DNA of 64,000 nt. It comes from Desulfobacteraceae bacterium UBA2174. GTDB lineage: Bacteria > Desulfobacterota > Desulfobacteria > Desulfobacterales > UBA2174. A model generated the notes under the pieces. That model did no database searches and was not told the origin of the DNA. It saw only the letters and a program-made list of their open reading frames with translations. The DNA is taken from contig DCWA01000035.1 in the NCBI GenBank assembly GCA_002327445.1, positions 1-64,000 of the forward strand, read 5' to 3'. A program made the translations under genes and the position numbers. The first letter of the stretch is position 1. Every line of letters starts with the position of its first letter. This document shows positions 1 through 8,084 of the stretch, piece by piece.

Positions 1-172
1 ACTTGCGTTAGGGCTCACTCGTTCGTAGTCTGGAGTGTCACCTCCATTGCCCCCACAATGCTGGCGGAGACCGGCCCGCTCCCCGTGCCCGGTTACCCTC
101 ACACGGGGGGCCGCTGCTACGTGATGAACGAGCAATTATCACGGCTGACTCCTTTCAGTCAGCAAGTCGCAC
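1..172 (-). mobile_element. Group II intron, 5' part of domain I (runs off left edge)
   Basis: Read on the minus strand, the segment starts at 172 with GTGCG, matching the GUGYG 5' end of group II introns. It continues through several compact hairpins, including GCTGACT/AGTCAGC, CGTGAT/ATCACG and CCCCGTG/CACGGGG, and near the window edge reaches AGCCCTAACGCAAG, very like the conserved domain I word AGCCTAACGCAAGG I remember from bacterial IIC introns. There is no convincing protein in either strand. The rest of the ribozyme and any reverse transcriptase/maturase would lie to the left, outside the window. The call rests on remembered intron features, not on a covariance search, and the 5' boundary is inferred from GUGYG alone. 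Confidence 0.6.
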
Positions 173-186
173 CAGGCTTGCCCTGG

Positions 187-231
187 CGCTCCGGAATGAC
201 AGCGGAAAAGAGTGACATCCCGATGAGCCCG
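187..231. repeat. Fragment of the CATCCCGAGGA-type dispersed repeat
   Basis: The words CGCTCCGGAATGACAGCGG and, slightly further on, GACATCCCGATGAG closely resemble the ends of the dispersed repeat seen in full at 31681-32017 (CGCTCGGAATGACAGCGG). This fragment sits immediately 5' of the group II intron boundary in intron orientation, so the intron may have inserted into or beside a repeat copy. Confidence 0.4.
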
Positions 232-257
232 CCCGCGCCATCTTTAGGAGCGCAGTT

Positions 258-1553
258 TTACCCCAACGTCTCCGCGTACAGCTCCACCGGATGGCGCACC
301 GCCACCCGGTCGCCGGCCTTGGAGAGCATGTCGGTGATCTGGAGCATGCAGGCCGGGCATCCCGTCACCACCGTGCCGGCGCCGGTGGCCACGATGTGGT
401 CACGCTTGTGCCGGCCGAGTTTGGCGGCGATATCGTAGTGCAGCAGGGTGAAACTCCCCCCGCATCCGCAGCAGACGTCGGCGTCCTTCATCTCCACCAG
501 TTCGACCTCGGGGTTGAGCCGCGCCACCATCCGCGGCTGGGCCGCGATCCCGAAGGATCGTTTCAGATGGCAGGGGTCGTGGACCGTCACCTTGCGCTTT
601 CCGTTGGAATGCGTCTCACCGGGCCGGATCTTCAAGATATCCGTCAGAAAAACGTTGATGTCCAGTGTCTTGGCGGCGATGGCGGCCACGGCCGCCTGAC
701 GGCCGGCATCGGCCGGATCGGCAAAGACGGGCCAGAACTTCTTGATCGTTGCCGTGCAGGTGGCGCAGGGGGTCACCAGATAGTCGAACGCCCCGCGGCC
801 GAAAGCCTCCAGGTTCTTGTCCAACAGGTCGTTGAAGCTTTTCAGGTCGCCGCTGGACAGGGCCGGAATCCCGCAGCAGGCCTGGTGGTCGGGCAGAAAG
901 ACCCCCACTCCGTGGTGTTTGAGCACCTTGAGCACCGCGTGCCCCACCCGGGGAAAGAGCTTGTCCACCAGGCAGCCGGGAAAGAAGGCCACCCGCAGCC
1001 CGGCAACCCCGGCCGGCGTGTCCAGCCGCGGCACGTCGGCGTGCAGCGGCCTTTTGGCCAGACCCGGAAAGTGGCGCCCGCCCAGGGCTTCCAGCGGAAT
1101 GCGGCTGCACGAGGATCCCAGCATCTCGCTGGCCGGCTTGACGAAAAAGTCCTGGAACGCCGCCCCCAGGGACGCCAGGGCGTTGAAGCGGTCCGGATGC
1201 ACCAGCATCCCGCGAAAAATCAGCTTCTGGATCGGCGACAGCCCCTTGAAGGTATTGATCGCCGCCCTGGCCTTGATGAAGATGTCCAGCACTTTGACCC
1301 CGCTGGGGCAATTGGCGGCACAGGCCCCGCAGAGCAGGCAGGTTTCCAGCCGGTCCTTGACCCCGTCCACGTCCCGGAGCAGGTCGTGGCCGAGGTGTTC
1401 GAGCAGCGCGATCTTGCCCCGGGCCACCAGGGGCTCGCGACCGGTCTCGGCGTAGATGGGGCAGACGGCCTGGCACATGCCGCAGCGCATGCAGGTGGCC
1501 AGTTGGTCGTCGATTTCCAGGAGCAGTCGTTGCAGGTCGCGCAGGTCGGCCAT
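258..1553 (-). CDS. glcF: GlcF-like (Fe-S)-binding subunit of a 2-hydroxyacid oxidase
   Basis: 431-residue protein expected to pass electrons from the FAD subunit encoded just upstream (GlcD-like, 5 bp away) to a quinone or heterodisulfide-type acceptor. Two ferredoxin-like cysteine motifs are visible at about residues 21-32 (CMRCGMCQAVCP) and 72-83 (CLLCGACAANCP). The C-terminal half carries two CCG-type cysteine-rich domains (QACCGIPAL and VCCGCGGSF). The start at 1553 was chosen because MADLRDLQ begins right after the upstream gene stops; a longer frame reads back into glcD and has no support. The pair could act on glycolate, D-lactate or another 2-hydroxyacid; sequence alone does not decide. 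Confidence 0.9.
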   Translation of the reverse strand: MADLRDLQRLLLEIDDQLATCMRCGMCQAVCPIYAETGREPLVARGKIALLEHLGHDLLRDVDGVKDRLETCLLCGACAANCPSGVKVLDIFIKARAAINTFKGLSPIQKLIFRGMLVHPDRFNALASLGAAFQDFFVKPASEMLGSSCSRIPLEALGGRHFPGLAKRPLHADVPRLDTPAGVAGLRVAFFPGCLVDKLFPRVGHAVLKVLKHHGVGVFLPDHQACCGIPALSSGDLKSFNDLLDKNLEAFGRGAFDYLVTPCATCTATIKKFWPVFADPADAGRQAAVAAIAAKTLDINVFLTDILKIRPGETHSNGKRKVTVHDPCHLKRSFGIAAQPRMVARLNPEVELVEMKDADVCCGCGGSFTLLHYDIAAKLGRHKRDHIVATGAGTVVTGCPACMLQITDMLSKAGDRVAVRHPVELYAETLG

Positions 1554-1558
1554 GGCGG

Positions 1559-2947
1559 TTACTCCCGTCCGATGATCTTGCCCGGATTGAGAATGTTCTT
1601 GGGATCCAGCGCCTTTTTCAGCCGCCGCGAATAGAGGATGGTGCCCCGGCTGGTTTCCTTCTCCATCCACTTGCTCTTGGCCAGGCCGATGCCGTGTTCG
1701 CCGGAAAGGGTGCCGCCGAGGCTCAGGGCCACCTCGAAAATCTCGTCCACCGCCGCCTCGACCCGGGCGTACTCCTTTTCGTCGCGCCGGTCGGTAAGGA
1801 TGGTGGGATGGAGATTGCCGTCGCCGGCATGGCCGAAACTGCCGATGAGCAGCTTGTACTTGGCGGCGATCTCCTCCACCGCCTTGATCATGGCCGGAAA
1901 CTGGCTGCGGGGTACCGTGGCATCCTCCAGCACCGTGGTGGGCCGCAGGCGGGCCAAGGCGGACAAGGCTGCCCGCCGCGCCGCCCACACCCGGTCGCGC
2001 TCCTCGTTGCCGCGGGCCAACTGCACCCCCGTGGCCCCGCTCTTTCTGCAGATCGACTCCACCCGGGCGGCCTCGTCGGCCACCTGGGCCGGGTGGCCGT
2101 CCACCTCGATGAGCAGCAGGGCCCGAGCGTCCACCGGGAGACCGGCCTTGGCGTAATCTTCCACGGTGCGGATGGTGAAGTTGTCCAGAAATTCCAGGGT
2201 GCACGGGACGATCCGGTTGGCGATGATGTCGGCCACGGCCCGGGACGCCTTGGCGGTGTCGTCGAAGAGGACCATCATGGCCTGGTTGGCCGCCGGCGGC
2301 GGCACGAGCCTGAGGATGATCTCACTGAAAACGCCGAGCGTCCCCTCGGAGCCCACCATCAGGGCGGACAGGTTCAGCCCGGTGACGCACTTGACCGTCC
2401 TGCCGCCGCTGATGATTTTTTCTCCGTTGGTGTCGAAGAAGTTGACCCCCATGACGTAATTCTTGGTCACCCCGTACTTGAGCCCGCGCAGGCCCCCGGC
2501 ATTTTCGGCCACGTTGCCCCCCAGCGTGGAAACAGACAAGGAGGCCGGATCGGGCGGATAGAACAGACCCCTGGCCTCCACCTCGACGGCGAACCGGGCC
2601 GTGACCACCCCCGGTTCGACCACGGCGTACATGTCCGCCTCGTTGATCTCGATGATGCGGTTCAAGGCGTTGGTGAGCACCACGATCCCGTCGCGCGGGT
2701 CCGGAATGGTCCCGCCGGAGAGGTTGGTGCCCGAACCGCGCACCGTGAGCGGCAGGCCGTTGTCCCCGCAGAGCTTCACCACCTTTCCCAGCACATCGGT
2801 GGTTTCGGGCCGCACCACCAGGGCCGGCACCACCGGTTGCAGAACAGCAGCGTCATACGAATAGCAGTGCCGGTCGGCCTCGCTGTCCATCACGTTGGAC
2901 GGGCCGGCGATTTTCCGGAAGGCCTCGATCAAAACGGGCTTGAGCAT
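1559..2947 (-). CDS. glcD: GlcD-like FAD-linked 2-hydroxyacid oxidase subunit
   Basis: 462-residue flavoprotein of the VAO/PCMH family that oxidises a 2-hydroxycarboxylate (glycolate, D-lactate or similar) to the 2-oxoacid. The FAD-binding domain fills roughly residues 40-225, with the RGSGTNLSGG pyrophosphate-binding loop near residue 70. The C-terminal FAD-oxidase domain contains GHAGDGNLHP and a GEHGIG motif typical of D-lactate/glycolate dehydrogenases. The ATG at 2947 is preceded by AGAGGAG at good spacing, so an upstream in-frame extension was rejected. It lies in the TRAP/SDR operon and is followed directly by the Fe-S subunit, so its substrate may be what the TRAP system imports. Confidence 0.9.
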   Translation of the reverse strand: MLKPVLIEAFRKIAGPSNVMDSEADRHCYSYDAAVLQPVVPALVVRPETTDVLGKVVKLCGDNGLPLTVRGSGTNLSGGTIPDPRDGIVVLTNALNRIIEINEADMYAVVEPGVVTARFAVEVEARGLFYPPDPASLSVSTLGGNVAENAGGLRGLKYGVTKNYVMGVNFFDTNGEKIISGGRTVKCVTGLNLSALMVGSEGTLGVFSEIILRLVPPPAANQAMMVLFDDTAKASRAVADIIANRIVPCTLEFLDNFTIRTVEDYAKAGLPVDARALLLIEVDGHPAQVADEAARVESICRKSGATGVQLARGNEERDRVWAARRAALSALARLRPTTVLEDATVPRSQFPAMIKAVEEIAAKYKLLIGSFGHAGDGNLHPTILTDRRDEKEYARVEAAVDEIFEVALSLGGTLSGEHGIGLAKSKWMEKETSRGTILYSRRLKKALDPKNILNPGKIIGRE

Positions 2948-3073
2948 GGCGACTCCTCTGGCAACGACCGACGGAAGGATATCCGACGAAAGAAAAATCC
3001 GGCGGCCGGAAGGCCCCGTGTCCAATTCGATGCGATGATTTTCAGATTATCTCAAGGTGGGATGGATGAGAAG

Positions 3074-3796
3074 CTAGCGCTGCTTTTCCACTTCCCTGCG
3101 GCGCAGCTCGCCACGGATGATCCTGCCGGTGTTGGTCATGGGCAGCGCGTCGACGAACTCGATCTCCCGCGGGTACTCATGGGCCGCCAGGCGGGTCTTG
3201 ACAAAATCCTGGATCTCGGCGGCCAGCGCCTCGGTGGCCGCCGTTCCCGGTTCCAGCACCAGGAATGCCTTGACGATTTCCGTGCGCTCGGCGTCGGGCT
3301 TGCCGATGACGGCGGACATGGCCACGGCGGGATGCTTGAGAAGGCAATCCTCGATCTGCGCCGGGCCGATGCGGTACCCCGAGTTGGCGACGCCGGAGGC
3401 ATCCGTCACCACGGCCTTGGCGCCGCTATTGGCCAGCCGATACTGAAGCGCATCGGGGCCGAACAGGCTGAAGAGAGGAACGGCAACAGCCCCCAATTTG
3501 TAAATGGCGAGGTGGGAAATCGCCGTTTCAGGGCACTGGGGCAGCAGGATGCCGACGCGGTCCCCCCTATCCACCCCCTGGGCCCGGAGCGCGTTGGCGA
3601 AGCGGTTGGACAGGCCCTTCAGATCCTTGAAGGTGTAGCGCCGGGTCCGCCCTTTTTCGTCTTCGTAGATCAATGCCAGCCGGTCCCCTTTGTCCGCCCA
3701 TTTGTCGCAGACATCCACGCCGATGTTGTAAAACTCGGGGACCGACCAGCGAAAACCCTGGTAAACCGCTTCGTAGGTATCTTTTTTCGGCAGCAT
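3074..3796 (-). pseudogene. Acyl-CoA synthetase with large in-frame internal deletion
   Basis: The open frame encodes only 240 residues, against about 540 for the acyl-CoA synthetase family. Residues 1 to about 131 match the N-terminal lobe of a medium-chain-type synthetase (YKLGAVAVPLFSLFGPDAL). At VVTDASGVA the chain jumps directly to NSGYRIGPAQIEDC, which belongs near the start of the C-terminal lid domain. The core with the P-loop-like TSGTTG motif and most adenylate-binding residues is absent, and the lid lysine usually found in TGK is arginine here (NTGRII). The frame is intact, so a residual protein may be made, but it should not activate acids. It sits between dctM and glcD in the same operon; the intact ancestor presumably activated the transported acid. 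Confidence 0.85.
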
Positions 3797-3827
3797 CCGT
3801 TTGCGCCCCCTTCCCTCTTTCCTTCCC

Positions 3828-5159
3828 CTATTCCACCAGCAGCGAAGGCAGCCACAACACCGTCTGGGGAAAGATGGTGCAGATGATCAGCCCCAGGATC
3901 ATCAAAGCCACAAACGGCACGATCCCGCGGTAGATGTGGCCAAGTTCCACGCCCACCGGCGCGATCCCCCTGAGATAGAAGAGCGCGTAGCCGAAGGGTG
4001 GCGTCAGAAAGGCGGACTGGAGGTTGAGGGCCATCATGATCACGAACCAAACCTGATCGAACCCCAGCTCCTTGGCGATGGGCAGAAAGAGCGGAAAACA
4101 GATCAGGATGATGCCGATCCAGTCGATGAACATGCCCAGCACGAAGACGATGGCGTTCATCACCGCGTAGGTGCCCCACTTGCCCAGCCCCAGGCCGAGG
4201 ACGAAGTCGGTGACCACGTCCCCGCCGCCGATCCCGAGAAACACCCCGGTGAAACAGGTGGCCCCGCAGAGCAGAAAAATGACCATGGTGTTGGTCTTGG
4301 CGGTCTTGATCGCCGCATCCTGAAATCCCTTCCAGGTGAACTTGCGGTAGGCGATCACCATGAGGAAGGCCAGGAAGGCGCCCACGCCGGAGGCTTCGGT
4401 GGGCGTGGCGATGCCGGTGAACAGCGATCCGAGCACCCCCATGATCAGGACCATCGGCGGAACGAGCGACTTCATCACCATCCAGAAGATCTGGGCGTTG
4501 GTGACATCGCCGCGCTCCTCCTTGGACATGGGCGGTCCCAGTTCCGGTTTGAAAAAACAAAGTCCGGCAATGTAGAGGAGATACAGAGAAGCAAGAATCA
4601 ATCCCGGGATCACGGCCCCGGCGAAGAGCTTGCCCACCGAGAGGGTCGCCTCGCTGGCCATGAGCACCAGCATGATGCTCGGCGGAATGAGAATCCCCAG
4701 GGTGCCGGAGGCGCAGATCGCCCCGCAGGAAAGCTCCTTCTGATACCCGTAGCGCAGCATCATCGGCAGGCCGAGCAGGCCCATGGTGACCACCGAGGCC
4801 CCGATGATCCCGGTGCAGGCGGCAAAGATCGTGGACACCACCACCACCGTCAGGCCGACGCCGCCGCGGATGGGGCCCAGCAGATAGCGCAGGGCGACGA
4901 AGAGGTCCTCGGTGACCCCGGAGGTGTCGAGAAGCTGGGCCATGAAGATGAACAGGGGAATGGCGAGGAGCACGTAGTTGTCCATCGTGCCCCAGATGCG
5001 GTTCATGAAAAGATAGAAAATCGACGGCCCCCATCCGATCCAGCCGAAAATCACCGCCAGTCCGCCGAGGACGAAAGCCAGGGGGTGGCCCATGAACAGA
5101 CCGATCAGCAGGCCGCCGAACATCAGGATCGTGATCCACTCGGGACTCAGGTCAATCAT
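3828..5159 (-). CDS. dctM: TRAP transporter large permease subunit (DctM)
   Basis: 443-residue hydrophobic protein with about 12 membrane spans, the Na+-coupled translocation subunit of a tripartite ATP-independent periplasmic transporter. Family features are the N-terminal GLLIGLFMGHPLAFVLG segment and the conserved glycine/proline-rich loop around TLGILIPPSIMLV. The ATG overlaps the end of dctQ by 8 bp, showing translational coupling. With dctQ and dctP upstream it forms a complete TRAP system in the inner membrane for uptake of an organic acid. Confidence 0.93.
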   Translation of the reverse strand: MIDLSPEWITILMFGGLLIGLFMGHPLAFVLGGLAVIFGWIGWGPSIFYLFMNRIWGTMDNYVLLAIPLFIFMAQLLDTSGVTEDLFVALRYLLGPIRGGVGLTVVVVSTIFAACTGIIGASVVTMGLLGLPMMLRYGYQKELSCGAICASGTLGILIPPSIMLVLMASEATLSVGKLFAGAVIPGLILASLYLLYIAGLCFFKPELGPPMSKEERGDVTNAQIFWMVMKSLVPPMVLIMGVLGSLFTGIATPTEASGVGAFLAFLMVIAYRKFTWKGFQDAAIKTAKTNTMVIFLLCGATCFTGVFLGIGGGDVVTDFVLGLGLGKWGTYAVMNAIVFVLGMFIDWIGIILICFPLFLPIAKELGFDQVWFVIMMALNLQSAFLTPPFGYALFYLRGIAPVGVELGHIYRGIVPFVALMILGLIICTIFPQTVLWLPSLLVE

Positions 5160-5664
5160 ATTTCAACCCCTTGATGATGAAGATCTTCTTGATGACTTCG
5201 GCGATCCCCTGGGCCAGGAGCAGCACAAAGGTGATCAGGATGACGGACTTGATCGGATACATGGGCGGGGCGAAAACGCTCCAGGAATGCTCCCGCATGG
5301 CCCACGAGGTGGCGGCGAAGCGGTACCCCTGGACGATGCCCACGATGCAGAAGGGGAAAAAGAAGAGCAGGTAGCTGAAGATGTCCAGGGCCGCCAGGCG
5401 CTTGGCCTCCAACCGGTGGGTGAAGAGATCCACCGAGACGTGCGATCCGTACTTGAGGCCGAAGGCGGCCACGATCATGAAATGGAGACCGAAGATCTGA
5501 TTGAGAACCTCGAAACTCCAGATGGTGGGCGTTCCGAGAAACCGGCGCATGATCACCTCCATGACGGTGAGCATCACCAGCGCCACGATCAGCCAGCTGA
5601 AGATCCGCCCGATCCACTCATTGAACCATTCGATTGCCTTGGCAATCTTTCGCAACACCGCCAT
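5152..5664 (-). CDS. dctQ: TRAP transporter small permease subunit (DctQ)
   Basis: 170-residue membrane protein with four predicted spans, the size and topology of DctQ. The first span (IGRIFSWLIVALVMLTVMEV) is followed by the conserved arginine-rich RRFLGTPTIWSFE stretch. It bridges the periplasmic binding protein (gene 114 bp upstream) and the large permease, with which it overlaps by 8 bp. Confidence 0.92.
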   Translation of the reverse strand: MAVLRKIAKAIEWFNEWIGRIFSWLIVALVMLTVMEVIMRRFLGTPTIWSFEVLNQIFGLHFMIVAAFGLKYGSHVSVDLFTHRLEAKRLAALDIFSYLLFFFPFCIVGIVQGYRFAATSWAMREHSWSVFAPPMYPIKSVILITFVLLLAQGIAEVIKKIFIIKGLKYD

Positions 5665-5777
5665 TGCGGGAACCTCCCTCGGGTTGCCACCGGGGCGCCG
5701 CGACGCGCCCCGACCGGTGACGGGAAGACCGCGGCGGAGCCAGATGGCCCGATTGCCGCCGCGGTCCTCTCAAATGA

Positions 5778-6866
5778 TTACTTGAGGTCCGGATAAGATT
5801 TGGGGTTGTAGCCGAAGCCGAAGGGACCTTCCATCTCCCGCCACTGGGCAAAAGCCTTGCGGAACTTGTTCTGGGATTCGATGGACTTCTTGAACATCGG
5901 ATCGTCCTTGGCCAGCTCGGCGGTGTGCCCGTCCACCATGGCCTGGATGCGATCCAGGTCTTCCTGCGGGTAACTGTTGATCTCGATGCCCTTGTCGATG
6001 AACTTCTGGGTGTATTCGATCCCGTCGAAGTACTGCTTGCAGAAGAACTCCAGGGTGGCCACCTTGGCGGCGTACTGAATGGTTTGCTGCAGTTCCTTGT
6101 CCAGGCTGTCCCAGACTTTCTTGTTGATCATCACCCCCATCACCGATGCCGGCTGGTGCCATCCGGGCACGGCCCAGTACTTGCTCACCTCGCCGAAACC
6201 CATGCCCCAGTCCGAAGACGGAGTGGAGAATTCGCAGGCGTCGATGGTGCCCTTCTGCATGGCCTGGTAGATTTCCTGCCCGGCCATGGCCACCTGGGCG
6301 GCACCGAGGTCCTTGAGCAGCATACCCTGGACCTGGCCGGACATCCGGATCTTCATCCCCTTGAGATCGTCGATGCGCTTGATGGGTTTGTTGCTGCGCA
6401 CGCCGCATTCCATGGGGGTCACGCCGGTGATCAGGTACATCATGCCGAACTTGCCGTAGGCTTCCTGGTAGATCTCCATGCCGCCGCCGTTGTAAATCCA
6501 GATCAGGTAGTCCACCGGGGTCAGGCCCATGGGGTAGGAGCCCAGGGTGTCAAAGACTCGGTCCTTGCCGGCCCAGTAGTTGGGCCAGTCGCCGGCCGCT
6601 TCCACCGTTCCCTTGCTCACGGCGTCGAAGACCTCGAAGGACGGCATCAGGCTGCCGCCGGTGAAGAACTTGATCTCCAGGCGGTCCTTGCAGAGATGGT
6701 TGACGGCCTTGACGAACGCCTGGTCCGCCTCGATGAGCGAAATCGACGGCGTCCAGGTGGACGTCATCTTCCAACGGATCACCTCGGCGGAAGCCGGTGA
6801 GGCGGCCAAGACCACCCCGGCGATGGCGATCCCCATCCAGAAACGAAACCATTTTCGGCTCTTCAT
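5778..6866 (-). CDS. dctP: TRAP transporter solute-binding protein (DctP)
   Basis: 362-residue secreted protein with a Sec signal peptide (MKSRKWFRF, hydrophobic core, cleavage near ASPASA). It matches the TakP-like branch of DctP proteins, which bind 2-oxoacids and similar carboxylates: DDLKGMKIRMSG, AGQEIYQAMQKGTIDA and a W-rich stretch near PGWHQPASVMGVMINKK. The start at 6866 is fixed by a strong GGAGGAGG ribosome-binding site and the signal peptide; a longer frame reads into non-coding leader. It is the second gene of the sigma-54-controlled operon, 98 bp after the SDR gene. Substrate class is inferred from family resemblance and from the neighbouring hydroxyacid oxidase. Confidence 0.93.
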   Translation of the reverse strand: MKSRKWFRFWMGIAIAGVVLAASPASAEVIRWKMTSTWTPSISLIEADQAFVKAVNHLCKDRLEIKFFTGGSLMPSFEVFDAVSKGTVEAAGDWPNYWAGKDRVFDTLGSYPMGLTPVDYLIWIYNGGGMEIYQEAYGKFGMMYLITGVTPMECGVRSNKPIKRIDDLKGMKIRMSGQVQGMLLKDLGAAQVAMAGQEIYQAMQKGTIDACEFSTPSSDWGMGFGEVSKYWAVPGWHQPASVMGVMINKKVWDSLDKELQQTIQYAAKVATLEFFCKQYFDGIEYTQKFIDKGIEINSYPQEDLDRIQAMVDGHTAELAKDDPMFKKSIESQNKFRKAFAQWREMEGPFGFGYNPKSYPDLK

Positions 6867-6964
6867 CTCAGTCCCTCCTCCTTGCATGTGGTTGGCGATA
6901 CGCGGACCCGATCGGGTCCTGTTTGAAGAAATCCCCTTTGAAGAAATCCCCCGCCCGCGCGGGT

Positions 6965-7810
6965 TCAGTAGGTCAGGACGACCCCTCCGTCGAAAAGCAG
7001 GTCGCCGCCGACCAGGTACCGCGAAAAACGCGAAAAACCGAACACGAACAGATTGCCCACCTCGATGGGCGTCATCATTTCCTTGACCCGCGATTTTCCC
7101 ATCATCACGTCCCGCACCACGCTCTCCTCGCTGATGCCGCGCTGGGCAGCCTGGGCCGGGATCTGTTTCAGCGCCAGGGGGGTCTGGACAAATCCGGTGC
7201 TGACGGTGAAGGAGCGGATCCTGCCCTGCCCTTCCGCCGAAATCGACTGGGCCAGGGCCCGCAACCCGAACTTGGTGATGTTGTAGACCGGCTTGTTCAG
7301 GGTGCAAATGTGGGCGTGAATCGAGGCCATGTGACCGATCACCCCCCCGCCGTCCGCGTTCTGCCGCATCCGCGGCATCACCAGCTTGGAGAGCAGAAAC
7401 GGCGCCCGCAGCATGAGGTTTTGCATTACGTCGTACATCTCCATGGGAAAATCGGGGATGGCATCGATGTGCTGGATCCCGGCGATGTTGGCCAGGTATC
7501 GGATCTTGCCGGCGGCGTCGGCACGCCGGACCGCCTCGGCCACCGCCTGGTCGTCGGTGAGATCCACCGGTTCGAAGATCATGGCCCCGCCGAGCTCACG
7601 GGCCAGGGCGACGGTCTTTTTTCCCTCGTTGGCGTTGATATCGAGGCCGACCACCGTCAATCCATTGACAGCCGCCGCCACGGCCGTGGCGCGCCCGATG
7701 CCGGTGCCCGCGCCGGTGACGATGCACACGTTGCCGGGATGGAAGGCGCTGTCGTCCAGAACCAGAATGTCTGTGCGGTCGATGGCGGGTTCCTGGATGG
7801 TCAAAGTCAC
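6965..7810 (-). CDS. Short-chain dehydrogenase/reductase (3-hydroxybutyrate dehydrogenase-like)
   Basis: 281-residue classical SDR. It has the nucleotide-binding TGAGTGIGRA motif near residue 33, the aspartate after the second beta strand (VGLDIN) suggesting NAD(H), the NIAG motif and the catalytic Ser-Tyr-Lys set (MASIHAH ... YNITK). The C-terminal GGDLLFDGG end is typical. It is the first gene of the operon, with its start about 70 nt downstream of the sigma-54 promoter. An oxidoreductase of a hydroxy- or ketoacid is expected; exact substrate unknown. Relative to usual SDRs it has about 25 extra N-terminal residues before the Rossmann fold. Confidence 0.85.
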   Translation of the reverse strand: MTLTIQEPAIDRTDILVLDDSAFHPGNVCIVTGAGTGIGRATAVAAAVNGLTVVGLDINANEGKKTVALARELGGAMIFEPVDLTDDQAVAEAVRRADAAGKIRYLANIAGIQHIDAIPDFPMEMYDVMQNLMLRAPFLLSKLVMPRMRQNADGGGVIGHMASIHAHICTLNKPVYNITKFGLRALAQSISAEGQGRIRSFTVSTGFVQTPLALKQIPAQAAQRGISEESVVRDVMMGKSRVKEMMTPIEVGNLFVFGFSRFSRYLVGGDLLFDGGVVLTY

Positions 7811-7875
7811 CTCCTATTGGCTGAACGGTCTTTTGCCGTAACAAGCGGCCCGGGGAAGCGCGCTCATCGGATGAG

Positions 7876-7892
7876 GTAGCTTCATCTGCTAC
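7876..7892. promoter_or_regulatory. Palindrome GTAGC-N7-GCTAC at the SDR operon start site
   Basis: A perfect 5-bp inverted repeat with a 7-nt centre lies just downstream of the -12 element of the sigma-54 promoter, roughly over the predicted start site. It shares the half-site TGTAGC with the two other palindromes near this regulator (8029-8046 and 9510-9527). It could be a secondary binding site for the divergent regulator or an autonomous operator. Confidence 0.4.
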
Positions 7893-7908
7893 AGCAAATT
7901 CAGGGCCA
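7893..7908 (-). promoter_or_regulatory. Sigma-54 promoter of the SDR-TRAP-glcDF operon
   Basis: On the minus strand the sequence reads TTGGCCC-N5-TTGCT, with GG and GC exactly 10 nt apart, as in the RpoN consensus TTGGCAC-N5-TTGCW. It lies about 85 nt upstream of the SDR start codon and faces the operon. The divergent gene encodes a sigma-54 activator, which strongly supports the assignment. Predicted transcription start is near 7882. Confidence 0.75.
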
Positions 7909-8028
7909 ATCCTTTACCGGCCGCCTACTGGAGGCTTCCCAAAAAATGAATGCATTGAATTTCAATGAGTTGAATTCAGCCCCGGTCGGAAGCGGATTTT
8001 TTGAAACTCGACAAAGGGCGGCTAAGAA

Positions 8029-8046
8029 TGTATCCATAAAACTACA
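8029..8046. promoter_or_regulatory. Candidate activator-binding palindrome (UAS) TGTATCC-N4-CTACA type
   Basis: The 18-bp imperfect palindrome TGTATCCATAAAACTACA lies about 155 bp upstream of the predicted sigma-54 start site, the usual distance for a bacterial enhancer-binding protein. It is 39 nt before the regulator ATG, so binding could also autoregulate the activator. A second copy matching at 14 of 18 positions (18 of 22 with the shared AGAA prefix) is found at 9510-9527. Confidence 0.5.
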
Positions 8047-8084
8047 TGTTGACACTTGGCGACGCTTTTTTCCAAGGAGGTTCC

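Noticed and set aside
1..210. SRP RNA, 6S RNA or a cobalamin riboswitch at the left edge
   Set aside because: No SRP Alu/S-domain tetraloop, 6S bubble or B12-box was found; the GUGYG start and domain I word fit a group II intron better.
258..2204. A 648-residue GlcF-type protein with an N-terminal extension
   Set aside because: The extra 217 codons are the wrong frame of glcD; the true start at 1553 gives normal family length.
1694..3886. 730-codon open frame on the plus strand opposite glcD and the synthetase remnant
   Set aside because: No recognisable domain, spans two unrelated minus-strand genes and the gap between them.
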